This document shows, piece after piece, positions 48,498 through 60,527 of a stretch of 64,000 bases of DNA. A model generated the notes under the pieces. That model had not been told where the DNA came from. It saw only the letters and a list, made by a program, of their open reading frames with translations, and did no database searches. Position 1 is the stretch's first letter; the number at the start of each line of letters is the position of its first letter. The stretch is taken from contig VICG01000014.1 of the NCBI GenBank assembly GCA_008692225.1, forward strand, positions 1,593,501 to 1,657,500, written 5' to 3'. The position numbers and the translations under genes were made by a program. The DNA comes from Monilinia fructicola (taxonomy: Eukaryota; Ascomycota; Leotiomycetes; Helotiales; Sclerotiniaceae).

Positions 48498-49590
48498 TTA
48501 TTCCTTCAATTCGGCAATCTTGGCCTTGACTCTCTCGCGCTTCTCTTCCTTGGTCAACTTGCGTCCCTTGTACTTCAAAGACTCTTGCTTGTACTCGTCC
48601 TTGGACTTCTTCTCTCCTCCCTCGACCTTCTTGAATGGATCCTCACGGATAGCCTTGTGGGCCTCTTGGTACAACTCCTCCAATCCATCGGCCTCAATCT
48701 CATCGTTGATATAGCCTTGGAATTGAGACTTGTAGCGCTCCTCATCATCATCGGCGAGGGTCTCCATGTACTCAGCAACGTGTCCACCGAAGATGTATTT
48801 GCGGAGAGTCTCAGCATCGAGCTCCTTGGTCTCGATGTCGTAACCGGGGAAACGGTTCTCGGAGTGGGGAACGAGGATTCCTCCGTCAGAGGCACCCTTC
48901 ATGGCACCAAAGATACGGGCACCAGTGGAAGTACGGTGAAGACCGACATCAAGGAAGGCCTTGAATGGGCGTCTCTCATCATCACCAGCAGCCTCGGTGA
49001 GTTGGTACTCTCCATCAGCTTCCTCAACACCAGTGAAGTCCTTGTCCATACCGAGCTTGCTCAAAACACGACGGGCGAGGAGAAGACCAGTGCAGTAGGC
49101 AGCGGCCCAGTTGGTAAGACCGTGCTCAATACCGTAGGCCTTAAGCTCGTGGGAGTATGCGGCGCTGAAAACCTTGTCACCAGTAATCTCGGAGGTAACG
49201 ATTTGCATGACGATGTCGCGGTTGGTGAATCGAACAACGAGGCGGTATTTTGGCGCATTGTACTTGTTCTTGGCCTGGGTGATGAGACGCTTTCTGGCGT
49301 AGTAGTCGGTCTTTCCGGAACGACGGCGCTTGTACTTAGTCTGGTAGCGACTGGTATTTCGTTAGAATCCCATAATTGACTCCAAGAGGAGAAATTGAGC
49401 TCACCTATAGTACGCGGAGTTCTTGACCAGCTTGGTGAAAGGCTGTAAAAATTCCCAAAGTCAGCAACCTTCAATTTCTCGAAGCATTTTGCTATTTGAC
49501 TTTTTAAGGAACTGAGGCATTAAATGCCATAATCGCAGATGTCGTCCGAATGTACATCTGCGATCGATTTGTTCAGTTTGAACTCACCAT
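48498..49590 (-). CDS. rpl5: 60S ribosomal protein uL18 (L5)
   Basis: Binds 5S rRNA and forms the central protuberance of the large subunit with uL5. Exons (minus): 49590-49588, 49442-49405, 49350-48498; introns 145 and 54 nt; 297 residues, the usual length, clean frame. Recognised from [55 protein letters not shown] and the C-terminal [14 protein letters not shown]. Exon 1 contains the ATG only; the intron follows directly. Codon use is strongly biased to C-ending codons (AAG, TTG, GTC, ACC), as expected for high expression; this bias also creates a long but meaningless open frame on the opposite strand. Confidence 0.97.
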
Positions 49591-52152
49591 CTTTAACGAT
49601 TAACCGCACTACTGGAATATAAATTGTCGTTGAAGGTTGGAAGAATCAAGAAGAGAAATTTTCAAAAACTGATCTTGAGTCTATATGGTGCGCGAACTTT
49701 TGTTAAGCGAGAGCGTGTGCCATTGAGGTGGGGGACGATGTTAATGCCTTGAAATCAAGGTAAATAGAACTAAAACATGTGACGTGCTGACTACTCGACT
49801 AATACCTAGTACCCGAGAGGTATTGAGGTATCGAGGTATTTGACCTTCGCATTATTTTTCTTTGGAGTAATACTTCTACCTCATACGGATCTTCACTGGT
49901 ACTGGAACAGCTCCTCGCAATGATCTAAATCATTCTGGCTATCTATCTAGGTAGTAAGTTCAGTTATTCATCTGTTTTACTCACCACCTCGAAATCTATA
50001 TACCTAGCGATAGGTGATGAAAGAACCAAGGCGATTTCGAGAGAGGATCAGAGTGAACACCGTACAGCTTATATTGAACCTTGCCGCTACCATAGAGGAT
50101 GTTGCGTTGAAATGTGCAGGTAAAGATGGCTCAATTCGAACTTGTACTGGTGGAGTACTCGTAATAACACTGATAGAACTATATGTGAGTGCCATAGGAA
50201 TGGGATGATTTCACAATAACCTCGAGGGAGGAGACTGGAAATGAGATATTGATGATTCAATCGATAACAGCATCGATGTGGAAATAGTCGTTCGTAATGA
50301 TGGTCGAACTTGTAGTTGCGTTGAAGCTCATAAAAGTGGAAGGCTGAGAGAAAATCTACTGTAGGTATGGCGGTTGGAGTATTACTGCTGATCAAGTGTT
50401 CACTGACACGTACTGTGACAACTCCATGCGGCATTCAACTCATGGAGAAACTGAACACTTGGTTGGAAACACTAGGTCGTTGAGAATATCTATAATTACA
50501 GCAGGAACCGAAAGTAATGCGGGCTACCGTAGATATAGATATTCTCTAAGTAGGAGAGCCACTTCTACATGAAGTATTTTGCAGTTCTAGTAATGCTATA
50601 TTTGCACGTCCACAGCCACGACGCCGAGTGGTTATACCATATACCACTCGTCAGATTAGTATCTTGCGAGGGAATACATTATGATAAGAGGCCCATGATT
50701 TATCCGTGCGATGAATGCTACGAAGAAAAAACTGTTTTCTGGGTTAAACAAGTAGTTGTCGATGAAATCATGAAGGGAAAAAATGATCTTTGTGGATTAT
50801 TTGGTAGCCACAAGTTTGAATCTAAGAATGCCATTTTCATTGTCTGAAGTTAGCATGCGCTGATTTGTGAGTATGAGGCTGTTATGAATTAAGGTCATGT
50901 ATCCAGGCTTCACGAGCAATGAATGTAATCTGGCAAGCCCATCCTCAATCCGAGTTCGGAGTCTTTCGCCTTATGCAAGCTTGGAGACACAGAGCGCTCC
51001 GATACATACATTGATATTCTTCATACATTCACCATATCCGTGCTGCAAACTACCGACTCCTTGTGTTCTGTTAAGCGACCTTCCGGTTTACTCAACATGT
51101 CTATGAGTTTGAGCTTCTGATAGGCTGTGATATAACAGCAACGGCAGGGTGCAGAAGCGTTATCGATGCATATAAATCGACTGATACACAACATCAGATC
51201 AGACATTCGTGACGATCAGATGCACTGAAGCGTGCCAAAAGATCCCTTTTAACACATGAACTAGTTCTATCCATGGATATACCAAATTTAGACTTTGACA
51301 TCTCTTCAATATCAACAACTCCACCTCTTGGTTGACACATCAACGCTCAACGGCTATCATCACCATGTTGTATCATTTGTAACACAGATTTGAAAAAAAC
51401 CGTCATTTTGGTCACATAACGATGATTGGTTCCATGATTTTTTTCTGCCATTTCTGTCATTCCAAGTAATATTCACTGCTTATGAGAAAAATTTCATGTG
51501 GCTTCATGTGGCTCGCCAACAAGAACAATGCCAAGGTATCGCGAACAATACTAAGGAGACCTGCCACAAACAATATGCCCTCATATTTCTGACTTTCCGT
51601 GAAATTCTAGTGCTTTCGGATATATTCACTCCTCTGATTGATCTAGAATAAGTGGTCTAGGATAAAATTAGCTATGGAATATTTATTCTTTGATTTTTTC
51701 TATATCAAGGTTTCTTATTGCTCAAAACGTTGAGTCTTTCGATAAAATCGAACAATACTAAGGAGAGTTTCCATTGTTCGTAACTGTGATATGACTGCGA
51801 TAATATCAAGAATTTGATTCTCGTTAATTCAATATCATATCCACAATACTATGGCAAAGTAATGCCCTTACTATTATCTCGAGACACTGTCATTACGAGT
51901 CAGACTTGTGGTCTCGTAACTATTTCAAGTCTTTGAGGACTGCTTGATTATAGAATATGCTTTCATTCCCACAACCAGCTGGCATATTCAAACTCTCAGC
52001 TTCTTCAACGTTCCCTTCCAAAATAACAACACTTTGACCGTTATACAACATTGGTCTTTCTATTTCCCTCCATATTTCACCACGATATCTACTCCTCTGA
52101 TGCTTGAAGCACACTCACGACTTACCAATATTCCGGGAACTATAAAGCCAAG
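49591..52152. other. Intergenic spacer between L5 and the pheromone receptor
   Basis: About 2.5 kb holding the L5 promoter on the left and the receptor promoter on the right. Short GAGGTAT/GAGGTATT direct repeats at about 49816-49842 lie 230-250 nt upstream of the L5 start. A weak small secreted-protein candidate is at 50569-50847. Nothing else supported. Confidence 0.5.
50569..50847 (+). CDS. Possible small secreted protein (weak)
   Basis: A 92-codon frame with a plausible signal peptide (MKYFAVLVMLYLHVHSHDA), then about 70 residues with four Cys (SCEG, PCDEC, LCG). No homologue comes to mind, there is no intron evidence, and codon use is AT-leaning like the surrounding spacer. It could be a chance frame. 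Confidence 0.2.
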   Translation: MKYFAVLVMLYLHVHSHDAEWLYHIPLVRLVSCEGIHYDKRPMIYPCDECYEEKTVFWVKQVVVDEIMKGKNDLCGLFGSHKFESKNAIFIV

Positions 52153-53389
52153 ATGGCTTCTAGCAATTCAAGCTTCGATCCGCTCACCCAAACCTTCACT
52201 ATCCTCATGGCTGATGGGGTTACGACGGTGGCCATCACCCCACTCGATGTTGACTATTTCTACTACTATAACGTGGCTAGCTGTATCAACTATGGGGCTC
52301 AGGCAGGAGCATGCTTATTGATGTTTTTTTGTCGTTGTCGTTCTTACCAAAGCAGCAAAACGCAAGACCTTCCTCTTTGCCCTCAATATTCTATCACTTC
52401 TTCTCGGCTTCCTTCGCGCTCTCCTCTTTGCCATTTATTTCGTCAATGGCTTCAACGATTTTTACGCTGCTTTCACGATGGATTTCAGCAGAGTACCAAG
52501 ATCTGCCTTTGCTACTAGTATTGCTTCTAGTGTCATGCCTCTTCTTATGACGATTACTGTCAACATATCCCTATACCTCCAAGCTTACACGGTATGCAAA
52601 GGATTGGACGACATATATCGATATACACTCACAATTCTTTCTTTTCTCATTGCTTTGATAGCAATTGGCTTTAGATTCGCGTCTACGGTTATCAACTGTA
52701 TGGCCATCATCGCACTATCTGCTTCTTCTGTACCACTGCAGTGGCTAAACAAAGGAACCCTTGTTACGGAGACGATTTCTATTTGGTTCTTTTCTGTCGT
52801 CTTTACAGGGAAATTGGTATGGACTCTTTACAATCGCCAAAGACATGGATGGAGACAATGGAGCGCTGTGAGAATTCTCGCTGCTATGGGTGGCTGTACG
52901 ATGATTATTCCTTGTAAGATCTCCGATGTTTCCCCTAGTTCAAACTTAAACTAACTTCGAACAGCCATATTTGCGATCCTCGAATATGTAACCCCTGTCA
53001 CATTTCCAGAAGCAGGCACTATTGCTCTTACCATGGTTGCACTCTTACTTCCAATATCTTCCCTTTGGGCCAGTATGGCGACTGACGAAGAAATGTCTTC
53101 AACTGATATGTCCAATATTACCGGCACACTCGCCTCCTCTCAACAATCTGGAAGCTATTCACGAAAGACCTATGCTAGTGATATCACAACACAATCTTCT
53201 CGACTTGATTTGCAATGCAGAAAAGGAAGCAACACCACAAGAAAAGGTAGCAATACTATGGAGCAAGTAACAACAATTGACTCTATTATGGATAATAATG
53301 CAAGATACACTCCACGAGACAGCACGGAATTGGACCTTGAGGCCATGGGTGTTCGCATTAATAGGTCATATGGTTTTCAAAAGGCATGA
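52153..53389 (+). CDS. ste2: Ste2-type alpha-pheromone receptor (seven-helix GPCR), one frame break
   Basis: Plasma-membrane receptor for the alpha-type mating pheromone, signalling through a heterotrimeric G protein; in several filamentous fungi it also guides hyphal chemotropism. Exons 52153-52913 and 52965-53389 (intron 51 nt). Removing one T from T7 52324-52330 gives 394 residues with seven membrane helices. Class D marks: NVASCINYGAQAG at helix 1, SLYLQAYTVC in helix 3, WSAVRILAAMGGCTMIIP in helix 6 region and LLPISSLWAS in helix 7, the fungal Ste2 LPxSSLWA signature. The C-terminal tail is Ser/Thr-rich (phosphorylation and desensitisation in yeast Ste2). The long T-run sits in helix 1, so the break would truncate the protein after about 60 residues if real. 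Confidence 0.9.
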
Positions 53390-54244
53390 ATGGATTTTAT
53401 TACAGTTACGATAGATACCCTCGAGTTAATTAGGTCTGGAAGTTCAACGGAGGTGGTGGGTATATTCAAGAGCACGGCGGTGATAGCATCGAGAGCATTT
53501 GCACAGGTGCATAGGGAATCGGACATAAATTTTCGTTCTTCACATCTAATTACGCATGGAAATGCATGGTGTTAATTCAGAGGTCTCTTCAACAAAAGAT
53601 ATGTTTTTTACACATCAAGGCTTCTCTCGAATATCATGAAGTGCTTTTTCTATTGATGATCTGGTAAGTGCCTGTCGTGACTTCCTTCATCAAAATGACT
53701 ACCCACCCTGAATGGAAGTAGCTTCCCTAATTAGCTCTTCATATTAAGTTGTGATAACAGAAATCGTCAAATAAGACCACAATTTCATATTGTCATTCGT
53801 TCAAGTGCCTTTTCGTGCAACATAACTAATCCACTGCTTCGTGCCAGTGATAATATCACAGTGTTCTCTACTATTTGATTTTGACCTGAAGTTTTTGAGC
53901 GGCTAGTGGATGTAGTTCTAATTTGAGAGTTATGTCCCATCATGGATCCTGGGGTCGTAGCTGTTATGATCGTACTGGCTATCGCTCCACTTCTAAACTA
54001 CCCACTGAGGGGAAATCAAGATCAAGGCCTGATTGTACTGACGATCTTTATACTCCTTCTCGTGGGCGGAGCAATAGGGGTCATAAACCTTATTTTCGGT
54101 GAGAAATCCATATTTGTGGTTGAATTAACTTAAAAAGTTTCAAATCTGGGATTGTTTTCAATGACCTACTGACAGTAAATACTTCCCAGGTCAAAGCCCG
54201 CTGTAACTTCAGCCCTTCGATGTCTGGTGGGCAAATTCGAAGCC
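53390..54244. other. Spacer
   Basis: 855 nt between two plus-strand genes. A 63-codon frame at 53942-54133 encodes two hydrophobic segments (VVAVMIVLAIAPLL; GLIVLTIFILLLVGGAIGVI) but has no recognisable family; listed in the findings rather than called as a gene. Confidence 0.5.
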
Positions 54245-56682
54245 ATGGATGCTTTAAGTCTACCCATTCAAGATCTCACACTTCAGCCAGCGCCATTACA
54301 TTCGGCATTAAACTCTCCTAATAAAAGAGGCAGAACCCGAGATTCTTCACAAAGGCGGCTGTCACCCATTCTGAGCCCAATCAGTACAAATTTGTCTAAG
54401 GACGATGATGTCTTTATCGATGAATATATGGGGGACAACACTTGGGGAGATACTCCTAGCAGTACCAAATCAACGATACTTAGATCTTCAAAAAAGCAAT
54501 CTCAATCTCGACGACTAAGGACACCGCAATATCCAGTTAAAGCTGTCAAGACACCATCGAGGAGTGTAAATCGAACCACTCCCTCAAGATCAGTTTCTAA
54601 GAATAGAAATACGACAAAGGGCGAAGTTGCAACATATGTACCACTGAAAGATTCCCCCAACAAGAAGATAGGAAGCAAGATTAAGGATCGAGTAAAATTC
54701 TTCGATGGAAACCCAGACGAGAACCATGTTTCAAGTCCCCCAAAAACTGATCCATCTAAACCCGCTTCACAGTATGATGGATATCGCCATAAGATTGCAT
54801 TATCTCCCCCTTCTTATACAATAGGGGCCGAAAGCCCAATATGTAAAGCGCCACTTGGGGGCCTGCCAAACTTTTCCACAATATCAGAACCGGCCAGAGA
54901 GAAAAGTACATTCTCATCACCCGCTAAATCGCATTATTCAACATCCAGAAAGCAAAGAAAAGTTTTTGGTGAAGCTGTTCAAAACCCCTTCCTAAATTCA
55001 CAAGGATCATCGGAAAAGACGAGATCTTCAATGACTATTTCACCTCATACTTCACCAATTAGAACGCAGCCAATTTGTAGGATTGACTCGGAAAATAAAG
55101 GTGCGTGGTTTTTATCTTCATTGAACTTGTCTCAATAGTAGATTCAACAATATTCATAATCTCTCTAGACGCCTATCCAAGGTTCATTGCTCGCATAAGT
55201 CATGCTAATTTTGCATGTTCAGCTGACTTCAGTCCTCGTGGTCGTTCTTTGGCTCGATATGAGGTCAACACTACTCCAACCCGGAGCTCCGAGTTACCCA
55301 AAATCTCAAGGCCAAGAGGAAGAACTATTCCAGGCCGTAAAGACCCAAAGACCGGTATACAGAAAGACATTGATACCAGACGTAGCCAAATCAGCGAGAA
55401 AATCGAAGCAATCTATCAAGCCAAAAACGAAGAACGAAAAGCTCAAATTCAAGACCAGATTTACCCGGAATCGAATCATGAGGCATCACCGATACCGAAA
55501 AATGACGGGAGAGATGACGACATCAGACGGCCCCAGCGGATTAAAGATACCACCTCATTTCGATCGAAGTCGAAGGTTGCAGATATGAGAATGCGGTTCG
55601 ATGGCGGTGCTTACTTTGCTTCTACCGTATTGCCAGGTCCTGTATCCAAAGACGGCGAGCGCAAAGTTTCTCCAGTTAAAGAAGTGGTAATTTCTTCCTC
55701 AATACCTAGTCCTCCACCTGTGCCGCCTCCAATCTTCTCATCAAGCATTCACAAAAACATCAATGATAGCCCCAAGCATCCCATATCCACACCACACGTC
55801 CTGCGCGTGAAAACGCCTACGCCGCGAACGCAGACGCCGTCGAAAATACTCGTGCAAAGAGTCTCCGCGTTACCATTAGAAAGACAGGGGAAAACACCAG
55901 CATCAGCACATCAACAAACACCGCAGAAAGAAGGTGGAGAGAAGAAGCCAACGTCGTTAACGCAACGCCGATTTGAGAAGCCGGCGCTTCAAACTTGGCC
56001 TCGATCGATTCATAGACCGAAACAAGTAAGAAATGGTCTGATTGCGGATAAATTGCGCATCTTTGAGGAGATTTCGAAAAAGAATGATGAGATAATTCCT
56101 AGTCCTGGAAGGGAAATGAAGAGGGGGGTTGAGAAAGGGAGAGATGGTGGCGAGGGGAAGAGTGGTGGTATAAGGTCGTTGGTGGAGGGGCGGAAGGGAT
56201 GTTTTGAGTTGGTGGTGGGGCGGAATGGGGATACGAGTGGGGGTGGGGGTGGATTTGGACATGGAAATGAAAGGATCTTAAATCCGGTATTTCCAAAGGC
56301 TGTTGTAGCGAAGGAGAGGTGGAATGAGAGGCGGAAGGGGAAGGAGATCGAGGTTGAGATGAAGATGGAGAAGGAAGAGAAGATATGTGAAGAGCGGAAC
56401 ATGGGTGGTGATGGTGTTGAAGTCGAAGTTGAAGAATTCAAAGTATCCCCGATGATTAAAAAAGAAGTGGGAGAGATGGAGAAGGCAGAGAGTAAATGGA
56501 GTACAGGGGGCAAGGGTCCTAGATTGGGAAGTAGAAGGTTTGTGGTGGGAAGGTGGAATGAAATTTCTTCGCCGTCGAAGGGTTCCGTATTTATAGATAA
56601 TCATGAAGAGCTAGCACATTTACCAGTAAAAAAGAGGCCTCAGAGATGCGAGGATGCATACCGGCAGAGATGGAAGTCATAG
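54245..56682 (+). CDS. Unknown Ser/Pro-rich, basic, mostly disordered protein
   Basis: Exons 54245-55100 and 55169-56682 (intron 68 nt, GTGCGT...CTCTAG); 789 residues, phase-consistent. The start is the first ATG (MDALSLPIQD); an upstream GTG is ignored. Many SP/TP sites (SPILSPIS, RTPQYPV, KTPTPRTQTPSK), basic patches and conserved-looking islands DAYPRFIARISHANFAC, MRMRFDGGAYFAS and FEKPALQTWPRSI. Short coiled coil near IDTRRSQISEKIEAIYQAKNEERKAQI. The C-terminal third is unusually Gly/Lys/Glu-rich and purine-rich on the coding strand. A cell-cycle-regulated nuclear or cytoskeletal protein would fit, but I do not recognise the family. The true C-terminus may lie further right (see findings). 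Confidence 0.7.
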
Positions 56683-57828
56683 TATTGATTGGGATGAAGT
56701 TGAGAGGGAGATTGAGAGGGAAGGGGGTTTAGATTTGGGATGTTGGATTTGGAGGTGCTGGTTGGGATGGGGAAAGGCGCGGATAAAGGTGAAAAGGAGG
56801 AGGTGAGGGATGAGGAGGGGTGTGATTTGGATTTGAGGATGGGTATGGGTGTAGACTTGAATATGGTGGTTAAAGAAGCAGAGTGTGGATTGAAAGAACC
56901 GAAACCTTTAAGGGCGGTGGAAAATCAAGAGGATGGTGGAGATATGTAGGGATAGGGATAGGATGGGGGAGAGGGGTAGGGAGAAAGTTGGACTTGGAAT
57001 TGAAGGGGGGACTGGGAGAGAGAGAAAAGAGTAGAGGGAGGAAATTAGAGAGAAGGAAGTGACCTGGGAGTAGAAGAGCAGAAAGGAGAGGGAAGGAGTA
57101 AAGATTGGAAGAAATACTGTTAGGTATTCAAAGTTGGGGTGCGATAGCGATGAGGATGAAAAAGAGAGGTTTGGGGCGAGGGGATAGGGGCCAGGGCTAG
57201 GGCCAGGGCGAGGAAGAAAGTAATGAATGGGTATTGTAGATGTTGAAGGGAGGGCTTGGCCGTTTCAGTAGGATATTCTTCTATTCTTTATCCTTTTATC
57301 CTTTTACAGTCATCGCTTGAGTTGTGTTGGGTTGGGTTGGGCTGGGCTGGTCAAAGAGGAACAATAGAGTTAAAAATAAAGATAGAGATAGACAAGAACA
57401 GAGATAGAATAGATTGGTTGTATAAGTTCTTATTATGTCTTGATTGGGAGATGTTGATCGGAAAATAAGGCGAGGACTGGAATTGAGATTGGAAGGGGGA
57501 TGAGATGGGATGGAATGTTGGAGAATTGGAGACTGGATGCGATTTTGATGGTTGGTGGTATCTTTTTGGTATTGGTGTTGGTATTGGTATTTGGGTGGAT
57601 ATGTAAATACAAGTAACATGGTTATTTATTTCCTTTTGCGCCTTGTTTCGTGCTTTGCTTTATCTTCCAGGTTCCTTCGAGTAGACCGATAGTTCTATCA
57701 GGAGCCCTTTCTCCGATGTCCAAATATACGGTAGTATTCCCAAATTCAGCTGACCTTCCCTAGCCGAGCGATAATTGTGTTTTCCTTCATTTTCACCAAT
57801 CAAACATCAATACCCAACTCCCCTTCCC
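56683..57828. other. Convergent spacer, purine-rich
   Basis: 1.1 kb of strongly purine-biased plus strand (GGGA, GGAGAG, GGGTTGGG runs). Includes a 69-codon acidic/basic frame at 56740-56949 that may be the displaced end of the preceding gene. No independent gene supported. Confidence 0.55.
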
Positions 57829-58524
57829 TCACCACCCGACCCCATTCAATCCCATCCCCCTCCCAATCTTCTTGATCAACGCCTTTTTCAAAAACCATTC
57901 TCTCGCCAACCCTCTCGTCATCTTTGCGAATGTGGGTCCGCTGATCCTTCCCCTCTCGACCGCTTTCCCTAGTATATCAATCGCATCGCTCAAACTCCTT
58001 TCTTCACAAACTAATTCATATAATTGGTTTCCTACGACTGTAGGAGCGACGAGTAGTTCGTCGATGGAGGGAGGCGTTCGATGTTGAGATGTTTGGAGAA
58101 GTTGATCCGCGGTTTGGAGGGATGTGTGGAGGATGGTTGTATTGTTTTTAAGGAGGGTAGATAGTGATTCGAGGGCTGTTAGTTCGGATTGCATGTTGTT
58201 TAGGGTGTTGAGCATGGAGGTGTGTGAGAGTGTAGGCCAGGGAGGGAGGAAGTTGTTTGAGTGGTGTGTGATGGAGGCGTTGGGAGTGGAGGGCACCGGC
58301 AAGTTTTTGGAGGAGCATATCTTTTTCTGGATTGGGTGGAACGGGTGGAGCAGGGAGATTGGCGGAAGAGGCATCGGGGATGGAAAGTGTTAAGGGTGCA
58401 TCAAGAAGGTCGGGAGGAGGCGGAGGTTTAGCTTGGGGTTGCGGGGGTGGGGGTTGTTGCTGTTGCTGTTGCTGTTGATGTTGATACTGGGGCCATTGTT
58501 GGTGGGATGGATGACCAGGGTATG

Positions 58525-58555
<31 letters not shown>

Positions 58556-59781
58556 TTGCTGTGGGTGCATATATTGAGGTGGCGGAAGAGGATGTCTGCC
58601 AGTTTGAGGGTCAGGCTGCTGGATATTATTTGCGTTATATTGTTGCTGTGGTGCATATTGAAGTTTGCTGAGATTTTGGGGGTTGTGTTGGTACGGCTGA
58701 GTGTACGAAGGCTGTCTATAGGCATCTTCTGGCGGAGTTATTGGACTCACAGGACTATATGATGGCTCCCGTAAGTTTTGTCTGGATTGTCCCGGTAGTA
58801 ATGGAGGGCCACTCTCGTAACGTAAACTACTACTCCTTTGAGGGGTATGCGATTGCCTATTGGGTGATTGTGGAATTGGTGGTCCATATCTGCTATTATC
58901 ATATCCAACTTGTGTAGGTATAGGAGGCAAGGGCAGTTCATTATCTCTCCGCGAGGGACCTGGAGAAGAGTACGGTACGGTATTGTTTGTAGGCTTCGGT
59001 GGAGGAGGTGGAGGTCGATCGTTGGTCAATGGACGTGGAGAAGCTGGACTTGGTATTGATCGACCTACGTTCGGAGGAAGTGGAGTATAGGAGGAGGACG
59101 TGGTGGTGCATTCTGTTTGCTGTCTCGATATAACAGGAGGCTCTTTTGCAAAAACATCTCTAAGAATGGCTAGGAAATCGAGTACATTGGACTTCTATAT
59201 ACCCAAATTCATTAGCATATCTGCCAAATAATTTTATAGATCAATCTGCCAAGGTGTGCGACTTACATCCCAATAGTCTGGCCATCTCATTAAGTATGGA
59301 TGATAAACCTTCCCTTGAGGATCTACATGTTGACCTGCTCTTACTACCATTCCTTTCAACTGGTGTCACATATGCTAATGGAGCTTCTTGAGGATATGGC
59401 ATGAGGTATCCATAATGCTATCGGGAATCTGTAGGTTGTGCCACGAAAATTTACAGGTATGGTGCCAGAGAGATGAAGGAGGAGTGAAGACGAGCCATTC
59501 TCGTATGCTATTCAGCTTTCTCATCAGTATTTGAGTTGGTCTCGTAATATGTAAGTTGAGTACGTACTATAGACATCCGTTCGTGGAGATAAGGAAGTGT
59601 ATTGAGAGAGGGTTTGAGCGACGTCATTATATGTACGGTTCACATCTCGATACTCCTATATTGCAAGTAAGCATGGAGAGGTCAAGTATAAATGAATTAA
59701 TACATGAACATTTGCAGATTTACATACACTTGTAAGAACACTATATAACCAGTTCAAAACTCGCTGTTGAACGACGGCCAT
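57829..59781 (-). CDS. vps23: ESCRT-I subunit Vps23/TSG101, with frame breaks
   Basis: Endosomal sorting protein that binds ubiquitinated cargo through its UEV domain. Exons (minus): 59781-59728, 59655-59568, 59507-59267, 59194-57829; introns 72, 60 and 72 nt. UEV at the N-terminus (LTSEYRDVNRTYNDVAQTL, GTTYRFPIALWIPHA, DPQGKVYHPYL, WDKSNVLDFL), then a Pro/Gln-rich linker with two poly-Gln tracts (near 58460-58480 and 58525-58560), a coiled coil (LNTLNNMQSELTALESLS) and the C-terminal steadiness box (PTVVGNQLYELVCEERSL ... GLAREWFLKKAL) that binds Vps28 and Vps37. Three single-base surpluses break the frame: CC 59398-59399, AAA 59354-59356 and around 58282-58284. With them removed the protein is 581 residues. 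Family certain; exact positions of the breaks inferred from the conserved sequence. Confidence 0.88.
58525..58560 (-). repeat. Poly-Gln (CAG)n tract in Vps23 linker
   Basis: On the plus strand GCTGCTGCTGCTGCTGCTGC followed by GTTGTTGCTG; codes for about 12 Gln on the minus strand. A second Gln tract lies near 58454-58478. A similar tract of about 10 Gln occurs in the Zn2Cys6 factor at 19549-19581. All are typical sites of length polymorphism. Confidence 0.9.
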
Positions 59782-60285
59782 TGTATCAAGTGAGATTTAA
59801 GTGAGGTTTTATGTAACCCAACTTACTAGCTAGATAGATATTGAAGCAATTCAGAAAAACGTGGTGATGCCATTAGAACTAGGGTGGGGTGAAGCTACTG
59901 TACTATATTGGACTAGGTAGGTACGAACTAGTGCTACCCGATTGGTTAGAAGCTAATCATATCATGTGATTGATTGATTGATTGGTTCAACATGCATTTG
60001 TGACATTGTGCAAGAGGACATAAAATAATAATAATGGTTAACAGTTAATACTGTAATTAGTACCGGCATGTATGATGATATCGCGCTTGGGTCGCCGTCT
60101 TCGCAGGGTCCTTTATAAGTTGAAACCTCGAAGTAGGGAATTTGAAACATTAACCTCAACTCGGGCCCTTAATTATTATACATATATACGTACTATATGT
60201 GTGCTATGGTATCCATGGATATTCATATCTATTAAATATTTAGGTCTAATTAAAATTAGATAAACATCGCGTAATTAATTAATTA

Positions 60286-60324
<39 letters not shown>

Positions 60325-60489
60325 CTATTTATTTATTTATTTTTTTTATTTATAAAAAATATTATATATTATATATTATATTATATATTATATATATATA
60401 TTATATATTATAATATATATTATATATTATATATTATATATTATATATTATTATATATATTATATATTATATATTATATATTATATATT

Positions 60490-60527
<38 letters not shown>

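Noticed and set aside
48585..49379. 264-codon open frame antisense to the L5 gene
   Set aside because: It arises from the strong C/G-ending codon bias of L5 on the other strand; Leu/Val/Gly/Ser-rich with no domain.
55957..56604. Several minus-strand ORFs opposite the Ser/Pro-rich gene
   Set aside because: Pro/Ser/Leu-rich shadows of a purine-rich coding strand.
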